This document shows positions 12,585 to 23,699 of a DNA stretch of 64,000 nucleotides, in pieces. The translations under genes and the position numbers were made by a program. The DNA is from Elmis aenea (lineage: Eukaryota > Arthropoda > Insecta > Coleoptera > Elmidae). How positions within the stretch are numbered: position 1 is the stretch's first letter; each line of letters opens with the position of its first letter. The notes beneath the pieces are model-generated. The model worked only from the letters and a program-made list of their open reading frames with translations. It was not told the DNA's origin and searched no databases. The stretch spans positions 17,629,674 through 17,693,673 of the forward strand of contig OX393579.1 of the NCBI GenBank assembly GCA_947652605.1. Direction: 5' to 3'.

Positions 12585-13810
12585 CCCACTAACGTCCTTT
12601 ATCTGTTCTAAAATCTACCTGAGAGAAATGACTAATGACAACAGCACTGATTATTCTCTCTGGAAGGCAACTAGAAAAAAAAAGACCGATCATGCAAATT
12701 CCGCCAATTAAGAACGAAGATAAAAGCTGGGCCAAAAGTAGTGAATAAAAAGCCGTACACTTAGAAAACATCTTCCAATCACATAAATTACAAGAAGAGC
12801 AAATATTTATTGATGACGCTATACAAGAAAATAAAAAAAATCCACATGTCTCTCTTAAGCAGGCTATGAATAAAATCAAAAACAACCTATTTTGTAGGCT
12901 TGAAGATGTCCCCTATAAAGTAGGACGAAACGTCGGTTATGAAGAAACCTTCGATGCGGTTCCAACCCGGTATAGGTATACATAAAAAACAAAATTGATC
13001 CAAAGAAAGCTTTTGGCTTTGAATGGATAACAGAAAAGTGTTAAAGCAGCTCCCAAGAAAAGCACTAGTCAAGCTTACCAAGCTCATCAATGCTGCATTG
13101 AGACTAAAATACGTACCTAAACTGTGGAAACTGGCGGAGACAATTATGATACCGAAACCAGGTAAACCCCCACACGAAGCCACATCCTATAGAATAGACC
13201 AATTTCACTGTTACCAATCATGTCTAAACTTTTCGAGGAACTGCTTCTTAAAAGAATGCAAACCATCATTGAAAGAAATAATCTGATCCTAAAACACCAA
13301 TTTGGATTCAGACATAAACACTCCACAGTTGTCCTAGTCCATAGGATAATTAACATCATTGGAAAAGTGTTAGAAGAGAAAAGAGTTTGTTTCGAGGTAT
13401 TTTTGGATGTAGCGCAAGCATTTGTTGGGTTTAGCACGAAGGATTGCGTTATAAATTAAAACATATATTTTCCAAAAAAACACCCAGAAATTGTAAAGTC
13501 TTACTTACCAGAGAGATATTTTAGGATCAAACAGGAAGATGCCTACTCTAATGTTAAAAAAATTAAAACCAAAGTGCCACAGGTTAGTGTCTTGGGTCCA
13601 GTCCTTTACCTACTCTTTACTTGTGATCTTCCAGTACCTACCAGAAAACAACACAATAGCTACTTTTGCTGACGATAATGCCATCCTAGCTGTTGGCAAA
13701 AGCAACGAAGAAACAACAAACTAGCTGCAAGCAGCCATCAATAAATTTCTTAGCTGAACAAAAAGGTGGGGAATAAAACTTAACGAAATCAAGTCAGTCC
13801 AGACAAAATG
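12585..13810 (+). pseudogene. Jockey-like non-LTR retrotransposon relic (RT region)
   Basis: Across several frames the plus strand encodes pieces of a Jockey-type reverse transcriptase. There is an upstream linker with YSLWKAT and PIKNEDKSWAK, then LPRKALVKLTKLINAALRL and IMIPKPGKP (13040-13170), FEELLLKRM with HQFGFRHKHST (13220-13330), and the active-site motif FADD (about 13660-13675). Stops and frameshifts break the frame throughout, so it is inactive. A short foreign insert interrupts it at about 12890-12986. It is cut at its 3' end by the fold-back that starts at 13811. The same family is present antisense at 33.0-34.3 kb. Confidence 0.85.
12890..12986 (+). mobile_element. Penelope-like element 3' tail inserted in the Jockey relic
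   Basis: This segment interrupts the Jockey frame between MNKIKNN and the IDPKKAFGF block. It contains GGACGAAACGTCGG followed by GATGCGGTTCCAACCCGG. The antisense Penelope-like gene at 58.4-59.4 kb has the same order of motifs at its 3' end: GTCGAAACGTC, then GACGCGGTTCCAAACCCGG. I infer a severely 5'-truncated Penelope-like copy. No clear target duplication was identified. Confidence 0.55.
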
Positions 13811-13860
13811 TACAGGGTGGTCCAAATTCGATGGGATTGCATGGGTATCTTGCTTAATAG

Positions 13861-13865
13861 GCAAG
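13861..13865. repeat. Target-site duplication, left (GCAAG)
   Basis: GCAAG directly precedes the 5' LTR and is repeated exactly at 18563-18567 after the 3' LTR. A short 4-6-bp duplication is usual for BEL/Pao integrases. The joined flanks restore the arm of the fold-back element, as the other copies of that family confirm. Confidence 0.9.
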
Positions 13866-14036
13866 TGTTGAAGCGTAGTTATAATGTAGCCATAGAGACA
13901 GGAGTTATGTATAAAAAATTATTATATAAACAAATTCGTAAAAAATACAGTCCACTTTATTCATCATCGAAGATATATAAACAACATAAAAAAGGCAATT
14001 AGCCTTATTCATCATCATCATTAACAAACATTAACA
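13866..14036 (+). repeat. BEL/Pao 5' LTR
   Basis: The 171-bp direct repeat begins TGTTGAAGCG and ends CATTAACA. By eye it is identical to the 3' LTR at 18392-18562. It has TG...CA termini and a (TCA)n-like tract near the 3' end. The LTR is short for the family but complete at both ends. TGG begins at 14038, where a tRNA primer-binding site is expected; the tRNA could not be identified. Confidence 0.95.
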
Positions 14037-14281
14037 TTGGTCCCTGTCGAACCGGATATTTACCATTCCAAACAGTTTCATATTGTCTAACAGACGAAGC
14101 AAGCTGTTAGATATATATCAGAAGCTAGAAGATATACCAAACCAACCAAGAATCTACACAAGAATCTAACAACAAGCAGTTAGTAAGGACGCTGCCATCA
14201 GGTCAAAGGGTCTACTGACTAGCCAATAACAAGTGGGTTCATTTTATTATTTTTTCATTTAATTCAATTTTTCATTTAATA

Positions 14282-17194
14282 ATGACTGATGTCAAAAAAC
14301 TCATTGCAAGAAGGGGAGTTCTAAAGGCTCACCTTACACGGTTTGAAGATTTCATTAACAGATGTAAAACAGAACAAGAATATTTAGAACAGGCACAGCC
14401 TCGCATTGATGCAATCTCAAAGATCTATACTGAGTTCGACCAAATTCAATCAGAAATCGAGTATAGTGAGGAACAAAATTTAAATCATGAAATAGAGAGA
14501 AGTTCATTTGAAAATAAATATTTCAAACTAATTTCACAAGCAAAAATGCTACCATCATCGGCATCTAGTACTACTAGTATACTTTCCTCATCAAAATCAA
14601 TAAATTCGACATGTGATAATCTAAATATCAAATTACCACATGTCAATCTACCTGAGTTTTCTGGCTCTTACGACAACTGGCTGTCCTTTCATGATACCTT
14701 TGAAGCATTGATACACAACAATTCAAGGCTATCAAACACTCAAAAACAGTTTTATCTAAAATCATGTTTAAAAGGGGAAGCCGCAAAGGTAATTCAATCA
14801 GTTAGCATTTCTGACTCAAACTATGCCATCGCATGGGATTTAATTGTGGAGAGATACTCCAATAAAAAGGCAATAATTTCAACACATATAAAAAATATAA
14901 TTGAATTACCAAATATTGGTAAGGATGGGCACCTTGCACTTAGATCATTTTTAGATTCATTTCTAAGTAATTACCGCGCGCTAGAAAAGCTTGGTGAGAA
15001 TGTATCCCAATGGAATACAATACTCATTTACATGTTAAATGCAAAATTGGATTACCAATCAAAAAGAGAATGGGAAATTAATATACAACAAAATCAATCG
15101 CCAAAAATTGACGATTTTACAAAGTTTCTAAGAGAACGCTGTAATCTTTTAGATTCAATCAACTCTAAAACTAATACTACAATGCCAGTTAAAGGATACA
15201 TTAATTCAAAAATACATACACATTTAATTACTAACAAGTTTCCCTGCCCAATATGTAAGGAATCACATTTGATTTATGCATGTCAACATTTTCTAAAGAT
15301 GTCAGTTAATGACAGATATTCACAAATTAAAAAACTAAATCTATGCACTAACTGCCTAAGATCAGGTCATGGCAAGGAAAACTGTAGACTAAACAATTGT
15401 CGCATATGTAACAAAAGACACAATACTTTATTACATATACGACATCAATATTATAATCAAAATGATAATCATTTTACACATCCAAGTAATTCACAAGCAA
15501 GCAATAAATCTGTTACTCAAACAGACAATCAAAACGATCAAATAATTTCTAATTCTGAAACTAATTCAATAACTTGTCAAATCAATCATCAAGACATCAA
15601 TTCTTATGTAACGTCAAAACACATGCAAAATGCTGTAACTCTTTTATCTACTGCATTAATATATGCATACAATCATGAAGGAAAATTGATTCCATGTAGA
15701 GCATTGCTAGATAGTGGAAGTCAATCTTCTTTCGCGACTACACATTTGATTAGAAAATTAGGTTTACCAATAAATGCAATCAATTTACCTGTTAGTGGCA
15801 TAGGACTAATCACTACTAACGTCACAAAGCAATCAAACATTAAAATAAAATCAATACATACAAATTATAAAGCAACAATATCATGTTTAATAACTGATAA
15901 CATTACAAATTTACTACCATCTGCAAAGATAAATACATCACATTTAAAAATTCCACAACACATCAAACTAGCTGATGCCAAGTTTAATCAGCCGTCACAA
16001 ATTGACATACTTCTAGGTGCAGGCATATTCTTTGAATTATTAAATCAAAATCAAATCAAATTAAACCAAGGGCCCACTCTACAAGATACAAAATTGGGAT
16101 GGATAATAACTGGGCATATTCCCATATTACATCAATACAATTCGTCTCAAAAATGTTTTCATGTTTTAAATTCAGATGTTGACATTGACAATCAATTAAA
16201 GCGATTTTGGGAAATCGAAGAGATTCATATTTCACTCACAAAAACTGATGAAGAAAGGGAATGTGAACAACATTTTATTCAAAACTTAAACAAAGATAAC
16301 ACAGGCCGTTTCGTGGTCAAATTACCTTTAAAGGAAAATGCAGATCGTTTAGGTGATTCACTCCAATATGCTATGAAACGATTTTATGCTTTAGAACGCA
16401 AATTCTCTCAATGTCCTAATTTTAAACAAAATTACATTAATTTCATAAATGAATACAAAGAATTAGGTCATATGTCAAAAATAAATCATCCTTTCAATTC
16501 AGTATCATCAACATATTACTTACCACATCATGGTGTTGAAAGGATAGATAGTTTAACTACAAAACTCAGAGTAGTTTTCGATGCATCAGCAAAAACCACT
16601 TCAGGACTTTCATTAAACAACATTTTAAAAGTAGGACCAACAGTGCAAAGTGATTTATTTTCAATACTAATAAATTTTCGCCAACATAATATTGTTCTAC
16701 TAGGTGACATTGAAAAAATGTACAGACAAGTTACTATACATGAATCACAACGGGATTTACAAAGAATTATTTGGCGTGAAAATCCCTATGATGAATTTGA
16801 GCACTTTCAGTTAAACACTGTGACTTACGGCACTGCGTCGGCACCATTCTTAGCAACGCGATGTATCAACCAATTAGCAATAGAGAATTATAAACAATTT
16901 CCAATAGAATCGGAAATAATAATGAATGATTTTTACGTTGATGATTTGATAACAGGTTCAAATAACATCAATAATGTTTTAAATATTCATAAAAATATCA
17001 CACAAATTCTAAAAGGTGCAGGAATGGAATTACGCAAAGTAACATCAAATAACAATGAAGTTCTCAATCATATTTCTAATATTAAAGGCGAACATGTCAC
17101 ACAACACAGTGTGGTCGTTTACAAAACGCTGATATTCCCTATGATCATAAACATCCAATGTTGCTTCCACCTAAACATAATTTTACCTATCTAA
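14282..17194 (+). CDS. BEL/Pao gag-protease-reverse transcriptase polyprotein (truncated after RT)
   Basis: This is a 970-codon open frame whose ATG lies 245 bp after the 5' LTR. The N-terminal part is a coiled-coil-prone gag region; around residue 124 begins PEFSGSYDNWLSFHDTF, typical of BEL gag. Cys/His clusters follow at about 322-325 (CPIC), 355-368 (CTNCLRSGHGKENC) and 373 on (CRICNKRH). The aspartic protease motif LLDSGSQSSF lies at 475-484. RT blocks include VFDASAKT near 766, GDIEKMYRQV, and the catalytic YVDD at 885-888. After about residue 940 the frame crosses a deletion junction and ends in unrelated residues. RNase H is missing, so the protein cannot complete reverse transcription on its own. 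Confidence 0.93.
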   Translation: MTDVKKLIARRGVLKAHLTRFEDFINRCKTEQEYLEQAQPRIDAISKIYTEFDQIQSEIEYSEEQNLNHEIERSSFENKYFKLISQAKMLPSSASSTTSILSSSKSINSTCDNLNIKLPHVNLPEFSGSYDNWLSFHDTFEALIHNNSRLSNTQKQFYLKSCLKGEAAKVIQSVSISDSNYAIAWDLIVERYSNKKAIISTHIKNIIELPNIGKDGHLALRSFLDSFLSNYRALEKLGENVSQWNTILIYMLNAKLDYQSKREWEINIQQNQSPKIDDFTKFLRERCNLLDSINSKTNTTMPVKGYINSKIHTHLITNKFPCPICKESHLIYACQHFLKMSVNDRYSQIKKLNLCTNCLRSGHGKENCRLNNCRICNKRHNTLLHIRHQYYNQNDNHFTHPSNSQASNKSVTQTDNQNDQIISNSETNSITCQINHQDINSYVTSKHMQNAVTLLSTALIYAYNHEGKLIPCRALLDSGSQSSFATTHLIRKLGLPINAINLPVSGIGLITTNVTKQSNIKIKSIHTNYKATISCLITDNITNLLPSAKINTSHLKIPQHIKLADAKFNQPSQIDILLGAGIFFELLNQNQIKLNQGPTLQDTKLGWIITGHIPILHQYNSSQKCFHVLNSDVDIDNQLKRFWEIEEIHISLTKTDEERECEQHFIQNLNKDNTGRFVVKLPLKENADRLGDSLQYAMKRFYALERKFSQCPNFKQNYINFINEYKELGHMSKINHPFNSVSSTYYLPHHGVERIDSLTTKLRVVFDASAKTTSGLSLNNILKVGPTVQSDLFSILINFRQHNIVLLGDIEKMYRQVTIHESQRDLQRIIWRENPYDEFEHFQLNTVTYGTASAPFLATRCINQLAIENYKQFPIESEIIMNDFYVDDLITGSNNINNVLNIHKNITQILKGAGMELRKVTSNNNEVLNHISNIKGEHVTQHSVVVYKTLIFPMIINIQCCFHLNIILPI

Positions 17195-18312
17195 TAATCA
17201 GATTTTATCATGAATTAACGCTACATAGCGGTCCACAAACTACATTATTTACAGTAAGACAGAAATTTTGGCCAATCAATGGCAAACAAATAACAAAGCA
17301 AATTGTTAAAAAATGTATAAAATGTTTCAAAACTCAGCCAGTTACGCAAACACAACAAATGGGTCAACTTCCAAGCATGCGAGTAAATCCAGCTCAAGTT
17401 TTCAAATTTTGTGGCGTAGATTATGCAGGCCCATTCAAATTAAAGGAGACTAAATTTAGAAATAAAAAATTTACAAAGGGTTATATTTGTATTTTTATAT
17501 GTATGGCTAGTAAGTCTATTCATTTAGAGTTAGCAACAGAACTCACAACAGATTGCTTTCTAAATGCATTAAAAAGATTTGTATCAAGACGAGGTCTGTG
17601 TAGAAAGATTTATTCAGATAATGGCACTAATTTTCAAGGTGCTAATAAATCAATACAAAAAATAAATACAATATTAAAAAATGAAAATGTTACATCATAT
17701 TTAAATAAACAACAAATCGATTGGAGTTTCATCCCAACCAATTCTCCACACATGGGAGGATTATGGGAAGCGGGAATTAAATCTATTAAATTTCATTTGA
17801 AAAGAGTTGTAAATCAAAATTTAACTTATGAGGAGTTTTACACAGTACTGACACAAATTGAAGCAGTTCTAAATTCTCGGCCCTTGTTTGCTATGTCAAT
17901 GGATCCAAACGATCTAGAAGCATTGACTCCTGGTCATCTACTAATAGGGGAACCATTAATATCTGTCCCGGATATAAATTTACAAGATGTTCCCACAAAA
18001 TACCTATCCAAATTTCAACATTTATGCAAAATTACAAGAGATTTTTGGTCAAGATGGTCAAAAGATTATCTAAATCAACTCCAACAACGACACAAATGGA
18101 AATTCAAGAAAGAAAGAAATAATTTAATTGGAACACTAGTTTTAGTAAAGGAAGATAACATCCCACCACAAGAATGGCGAATGGGTAGAATTTCAGAAGT
18201 TTATCATGGAAAAGACGGTTTTGTGCGTGTAGTCATGATAAAAACTCAAGGAGGAAATATTAAAAGAGCAATTAACAAAATTTGCATTCTTCCATTCGAA
18301 CAAAATTGTTAA
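17158..18312 (+). CDS. BEL/Pao integrase fragment (zinc-binding and DDE core)
   Basis: The 384-codon frame overlaps the end of the gag-pol frame in another phase. It holds an HHCC zinc-binding domain (H18, H23, C53, C56), then an integrase core with the catalytic triad D88 (GVDYAGP), D154 (YSDNGTNF) and E204 (GLWEAGIK). The C-terminal DUF5641-like tail follows, with LTPGHLLIG and WRMGRI-type blocks. The in-frame sequence continues upstream of the ATG at 17158, so this ATG is only the first available one. In an intact element this region would be the C-terminal part of one polyprotein. The catalytic residues are all present. Confidence 0.92.
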   Translation: MLLPPKHNFTYLIIRFYHELTLHSGPQTTLFTVRQKFWPINGKQITKQIVKKCIKCFKTQPVTQTQQMGQLPSMRVNPAQVFKFCGVDYAGPFKLKETKFRNKKFTKGYICIFICMASKSIHLELATELTTDCFLNALKRFVSRRGLCRKIYSDNGTNFQGANKSIQKINTILKNENVTSYLNKQQIDWSFIPTNSPHMGGLWEAGIKSIKFHLKRVVNQNLTYEEFYTVLTQIEAVLNSRPLFAMSMDPNDLEALTPGHLLIGEPLISVPDINLQDVPTKYLSKFQHLCKITRDFWSRWSKDYLNQLQQRHKWKFKKERNNLIGTLVLVKEDNIPPQEWRMGRISEVYHGKDGFVRVVMIKTQGGNIKRAINKICILPFEQNC

Positions 18313-18378
18313 TCAATCAATTTAAAAAAAAAAATTTGAATTGTTACTATATATTATTTATTTTGAAATTTATATTTC

Positions 18379-18391
18379 AAGGCCGGCGGTA
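18379..18391 (+). other. Polypurine tract / LTR junction of the BEL element
   Basis: AAGGCCGGCGGTA directly precedes the 3' LTR. Many BEL elements have a purine-rich GGCGGTATGT-like junction here, which primes plus-strand synthesis. Assigned by position and composition only. Confidence 0.55.
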
Positions 18392-18562
18392 TGTTGAAGC
18401 GTAGTTATAATGTAGCCATAGAGACAGGAGTTATGTATAAAAAATTATTATATAAACAAATTCGTAAAAAATACAGTCCACTTTATTCATCATCGAAGAT
18501 ATATAAACAACATAAAAAAGGCAATTAGCCTTATTCATCATCATCATTAACAAACATTAACA
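18392..18562 (+). repeat. BEL/Pao 3' LTR
   Basis: The 171-bp repeat begins TGTTGAAGCG and ends CATTAACA, indistinguishable by eye from the 5' LTR. It is followed by the GCAAG target duplication and then the continuation of the fold-back arm (ATAGAGAAACGGTTAAATTA). Confidence 0.95.
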
Positions 18563-19447
18563 GCAAGATAGAGAAACGGTTAAATTATCAAAAATGAGCA
18601 CTTTCTTGAGATGAACTCAGAACAGTTGTCAAATATATTCTATAATTTTCTGTTTTTCTTGATTTTTTTTTGTTTCCACAGCCTACTTTTTGTTTTTCAT
18701 CTTTAAAAAAATGGAAAAACCTTTGTAACTTGCGTATTATTAAAAATAAATACATTAACCCTTATATATTTGGAATGAGAAAAAAATAAGGAATTTAAAT
18801 AGACTATAGCCAACTATAGCTTCTATTTAAAAAAAGGTAAGTTTGTGTCATAACTTTTTAACGGCGAGCGCAAAAATTTCTTTTTTAGTGTAATCAAACT
18901 TATCATAAAAATATCTAAAAATATTGTTGATAAATTTTTTTGATATTTACAACAATAACGGAGATATGACACATTATTATTATGACAAAAAAACAGTTTT
19001 TCTCTAATATCTCAAAAACCGGATATGATAAAATATTTTTGAAAACGGTTCTGAATATGTCCCAAAAAACTGCCCATTTTTGGTAATTTAACCGTTTCTC
19101 TATATTGCCTATTAAGCGAGATACCCATGCAATCCCATCAAATTTGGACCACCCTGTATATCTTAAATTTTGAAAAATAAAAAAATAAATTAATTTTCAT
19201 AATATTTTGGTTAAGCGCGCTAAGAAAACTGAACGGTGCTTTTATTAAATTACTGGCCCAGGCACATAATAAACCAACATATGTCAATTTTCCACTAACT
19301 TGCTCATCATGCACAGAAAGTGTACATATTGCAAAAACATTCGTTAAATATTTTTAGTAGTCTAATAAAAGCCACGTAAACATTTTAAATACATGTTTTA
19401 TTCAACCACAGCTTGCTTAGTTAAGCCGCTTTCAGTTAGAAAATATT

Positions 19448-19801
19448 TTTTTGTGCGATCGTACTAGAAACAGCTGTTTGACGGACGCGTTAGCAGCCAT
19501 AAAGTACTGCATTACTGGCCCTATCCTTAGCAACGGCCGTAAAAGTTACTTTTCAGGCCGTTACCCTTAGCAACGGCTGAAAAAGTAACTTTTACGGCCG
19601 TTGCTAAGGAGAGGGCCGCTAATGCAGTACACACGCCGTCATCTGTCAGTGACAGAATGTCACGTAGTGTCTAACCTATAATTTTGAAAATTACTAAAAA
19701 TTTAAATTGTTTTTAATTCCATCGCACAAAAAATGTAATATGCAAACCAGACGCGGCCGAAAAAGTTACACTTTTTGGCCTTGATACATAAATAACTATT
19801 T
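19448..19801. repeat. Palindromic dispersed element, copy 1 (inverted partner at 32174-32523)
   Basis: A 127-bp core (19504-19630) runs from GTACTGCATTA to TAATGCAGTAC and is almost self-complementary, with two CCTTAGCAACGGC arms and GTAAAAGTTACTTTT inner segments. Outside it, TTTTTTGTGCGATCG at the left pairs with CGATGGAATT-flanked ATCGCACAAAAAAT at the right. The unit then extends through a GGCCTTGATACATAAATAAC tail. No coding capacity was seen. Non-autonomous DNA element likely; superfamily unknown. Confidence 0.8.
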
Positions 19802-21051
19802 TAAGCAAATTATATGGATTTTGCAATACAAATTGTATACGTTTATACTGTTGTCGCATATTTTATAAACATGATAAGAGTCGATTGTATAATAAAGATA
19901 AGCAATATCGAGCATATCTCATTTTTGTTATCCTATAATCAATATTTTAGCTAAAGTAACTAGATTATACGATACGCTATATCACGATTTTTTAAATATA
20001 ATAGGAATCCAATAAATATGACCTGATAAGTTCGAAATCGGCTAAGTACACTTACATTTTGTTTTAATAAAAAACCATAGGCTATTATTATCACAGCCAA
20101 TTTTTCCCGTAAAGCCAGGGATAACAGCGTGTATTAAACTAAACGCAAAAGCTTCAAACACTAATTGTAGATGATTGTAATTCGGCACAAATTCAATTCA
20201 AACCCGTAAAGATAAACGAACACAATCACTTTTATCTGAGTTAACATTACATTTGTTTGACGTTATGGCTTCGCAAATTTGAGGTTTTATGTTTTGTAGT
20301 GTGCTATTGATCCTGACAAGAGAGATTGAAAACCAAGATAGGTTTTACGTTTGACTGCACTTTAGTATCGGCAAAAACTGATGGATTATGGACTCACATT
20401 TAACTTCAACGTCATGTTTTTAGAATTTTATATTCTGCTTTAACCTTCACGTTATGTTTATTTTACTTTTTAGGCAGTTTCCCTACTCGATTTTAATAAA
20501 GGTTAATGAACATCTAATTCTGCACCAAGATTTATTACTCTATTTTAGTTATTTAAAGTGAATATGAGTATTTTATGTGGTGTTACAAAACAAACATTTA
20601 GACCCTATACCTAACAATACACGACGTAGTTAAAAATAATTTTAAAAATTAATTTGCCTTAAATATTTTAAATATAATATTTAAATTTTTTTAGCACCAT
20701 TTACAATATTTATGTAATTCATTATTCCTAAAACGTATTAAACTAAATTAAAATTTGTTAAATGGAAGACGTAAAGTCCAAGCTGATAATGCTAAATTAA
20801 TTTCTTTTTAATATCATTGTGTTTGATATCAAAGTATCTTTGCGAACTTTAATTAAAGAATACATATATCCACCTTCAACATTAAAACATACCTAATCCT
20901 TACAAAGCACAAAAACTTGTAAAAAAAATTGTATCCTGATCCTTATTTTGTTAGGATGTTATTAATTTTCCAGTGTTTACCCTTTGTCGAACACTGAACA
21001 AAACGTTACATAACCAATAAACAATTAAAAAAATTGATATTAAACGCAATG
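19802..21051. other. No gene recognised
   Basis: This is AT-rich DNA between two repeat elements. No inverted termini, RNA gene or domain-bearing frame was found. Confidence 0.45.
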
Positions 21052-22258
21052 TACTGGGTGGTCCAAATTCGATGGGATTGCATGGGTATCTCGGTTAATA
21101 TTCAAGATAGAGAAACGGTTCAATTACCAAATATGTGCAGTTTTTTAAGACAAACTCAGGACCGTTTTCAGAAATATTCTATCATTACCGGTTTTCGAGT
21201 TATTGAATAAAAAGTGTTATTTTGTCATATTAATAATGCGTCATATCTCCGTTATTCTTGTAAATATCGAAAATATTTATGGAGATTATTTTTAGATATT
21301 TTTATGTTTAATTTGATTATACTAAAAAAAATATTTTTACGACCGCCGTTAAAAAGTTATGACACAAACTTACCTTTTTTTAAATGGGAGCGATAGTTGG
21401 CTATGACCTATTTAAATTCCTTATTTTTTTCTTATTCCAAATATATATGGGTTAACGTATTTATTTTCAATAATACGCAAGTTACGTAGGGTTTTTAGTT
21501 TTTTTTTTAAAGAAAATCATAGTAGGCTGTGAAAAAAAAAAAAAAAACAAGGTGTAAAACCTTTTAAAACTCATGTGGTACAAGCTACAAAGATTTTTAA
21601 ATTTGTTGTTGAGATAAAACATCAAACATTTTTGAACATTAGATAAACAGCAAAATACTGCTGATCCCGACTATGTTGTTGTTATCTTATGTTCAAATAT
21701 TTACAATGTTTATCTCAACAACAAATTGAAAAACCTTGAAAAGTTGTACCACATGAGTTTTATAATGTTTTACACCTTGTTTTGTTTTTGTTTTCAGAGC
21801 ATAATGATTTTCTTTAAAAAAAAAAACTAAAAAACTTGCGTATTATTGAAAATAAATACATCAACCCTTATATATTTGGAATGAGAAAAACATAGTGAGT
21901 TTAAATGAACATAGCCAACTATCGATCCCATTTAAAAAAAGTAAGTTTGTGTCATAACTTTTAAACGGCGGTCGTATTTTTTTTTTAGCATAATCACATT
22001 AAACATAAAAATTTCTAAAAATAATCTTTATAAATATTTTCGATATTTACAACAATAACGGAGATATGACACATTATTAATATTACAAAAAAACACTTTT
22101 CATTCAATAACTCGAAAACCGGAAATGATAGAATATTTTTGAAAACGGTTCTGAGTTTGTCCTAAAAAACTGCACATTTTTGGTAATTTAACCGTTTCTC
22201 TATCTTGAATATTAAGCGAGATACCCATGCAATCCCATCGAATTTGGACCACCTTGTA
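21052..22258. mobile_element. Fold-back element family A, copy 2
   Basis: The terminal TACTGGGTGGTCCAAATTCG pairs with the inverted end ATTTGGACCACCTTGTA. The arms pair almost along the full 1.2 kb, converging near 21640-21680. Inner landmarks are ACCTTGTTTTGTTTTTG-type and AACATAGGATAA-like blocks seen on both arms. It is the longest uninterrupted copy of the family. The 60-codon frame inside (21214-21396) has no domain. A transcript through it would form a very long hairpin. Confidence 0.88.
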
Positions 22259-22950
22259 CAGGGTGTTTACCTAGTGCGAATTTTTCATATCTTTTTTATT
22301 AAATGATATTTACAAATAAAATTTCGTGTAAACAATTTTATGGCTTGAAATTGATTATACAATAATGCGAATAAGTATGCAAACAGGCAAACATCTAGAA
22401 TACTATTAATAATACTACAATGATATTTAGTATCTAATTAATATCATATGTTCCGGATTCGATGGAAATATTGTTACGCTAATATTTTATCTAATTAATA
22501 TTATTTAAATTGATGTATTAAAGTTTATTAAACTCCGTTAAAAAGTATTATGTTTCAGACTGCAAACTTAACAGTATTCAAACATCGTATGTTCGTATGT
22601 TGTAAGTGCACAATAAGCGAATTCTGTTAAGTTACGTACCATGCATTTCCTGTTAAAATATCAGTTGCTAAGCCAGGGTATTTCGTGTAATAATCTTTTT
22701 TAACAAGGCAGTCATCGTTTGCTTCACAATCTAGATGGCCGCGATACCCTGGTTCAGTAATGTTCAATCCAAATCAATATAAGATTCTTCAAGTGATTGT
22801 GTAAATGTTCATCATGGTTTTTTGTAATAAATATGCTCCTCAAGTTCATTCGATTATCATTTTAGTAAATTCTACGATCCACAGCTACGACCCCCAAAGT
22901 GCACGATGGCTTTAAGAATAAATCCTTTAAAGCTAAAGTGACAATACTGA
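22259..22950. other. Fragment with a CAGGGTGTTTACC end, then DNA with no gene recognised
   Basis: Immediately after fold-back copy 2, a second TACAGGGTGTTTACC end starts, sharing the terminal TA. It has no partner end that I can find. The remainder is AT-rich with no recognisable coding. Confidence 0.4.
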
Positions 22951-22954
22951 GGTT

Positions 22955-23165
22955 GCAATCTAGCAATACGGTTTTCGGTTCAACCGGAAACGAATTCTAA
23001 CTTTGAAATTTTAAACAGAACAACGTGTATATTCTTATATACTTGGATATTTCTTTAAATTTACTTTAAAAAAATTTTGAAAGGATATGGGTCTAAAGTT
23101 TTCGTGAAATTTACATTACTATGAAATTTTTAAGCGATACAGCACTTTTAAAATTTCTCAACATT
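22955..23165 (+). repeat. Dispersed repeat (partner at 54055-54215)
   Basis: The order of blocks GGTTCAACC, ACTTTGAAATTTTAAA, a TATATT-rich spacer, ATGAAAATTTT-like and AAGCGATACAGCAC-like sequence recurs at 54055-54215 in the same orientation (there GAGCGATACAGAACTC). The two copies are old and diverged. The family was not recognised. Confidence 0.6.
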
Positions 23166-23699
23166 CAAAAGCTTTAAAAAGCTTTAAAAATCTTTAAAAA
23201 GGCTTAATAGTCTAATCAACAACACCATGTACCTAGATGTCATTACCTTATTTAATACTAACTTGTCAATATTACCATAAAAACTGCATCTTTACAGCTT
23301 TGTATTAAACGTTCGAAGTTCCTAAAGGTTATTTATACAGCCTATAATATAGATCTTATTCAAATGTTTGCGTAGGTGCTAATAAAAGTAAGCTGATCCT
23401 AGATCAATAATTATGTACAAACACTTAGGAATGTTTCTTCGAGGGTGTCAATAGCATCTTTGATATAAATAATGATTAATTTCATATTTTTTTAAAGAAA
23501 TAGTTACTTACGAAACAAGACGGGAAAGTCGTAATTTACTGGACGAGTAGACAGTTTTTGGAGGAGCCGTAGACAAGTCCTAAAAGCATACGAGTTCAGT
23601 AAAGACACTTTACGAGTATTTTGCGTACAATATGTTTTCAGCGTCCGCCACTGACACCAAAATCACTATCGTCACCATCCATTATTAAACAATAACTTA

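Larger units (their letters stand above)
13866..18562 (+). mobile_element. BEL/Pao LTR retrotransposon, internally deleted
   Basis: This 4.7-kb element has LTRs at 13866-14036 and 18392-18562, a GCAAG target duplication, a gag-protease-RT frame (14282-17194) and an overlapping integrase frame (17158-18312). Full BEL/Pao elements carry connection and RNase H regions between RT and integrase; here RT passes almost directly into the integrase zinc-binding region with a frame change near 17115-17158. The two LTRs look identical, so insertion is recent. It sits in the left arm of fold-back family A. Confidence 0.95.
13811..19158. mobile_element. Fold-back element family A, copy 1 (split by a BEL/Pao insertion)
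   Basis: The element starts TACAGGGTGGTCCAAATTCG and ends with the inverted CCACCCTGTA, with about 40 bp of nearly perfect terminal pairing (GATGGGATTGCATGGGTATC). The arms continue inward through an AACGGTTAAATTA block. Without the BEL element it would be about 650 bp. Copies 2 and 3 lie at 21052-22258 and 47948-49006. There is no coding capacity. Terminal TA on both sides suggests TA target choice, but this is not proven. Confidence 0.85.

Noticed and set aside
14038..14056. Assigning a specific tRNA to the BEL primer-binding site
   Set aside because: TGG starts two bases after the LTR as expected, but the following bases do not fit a tRNA 3' end convincingly by eye.
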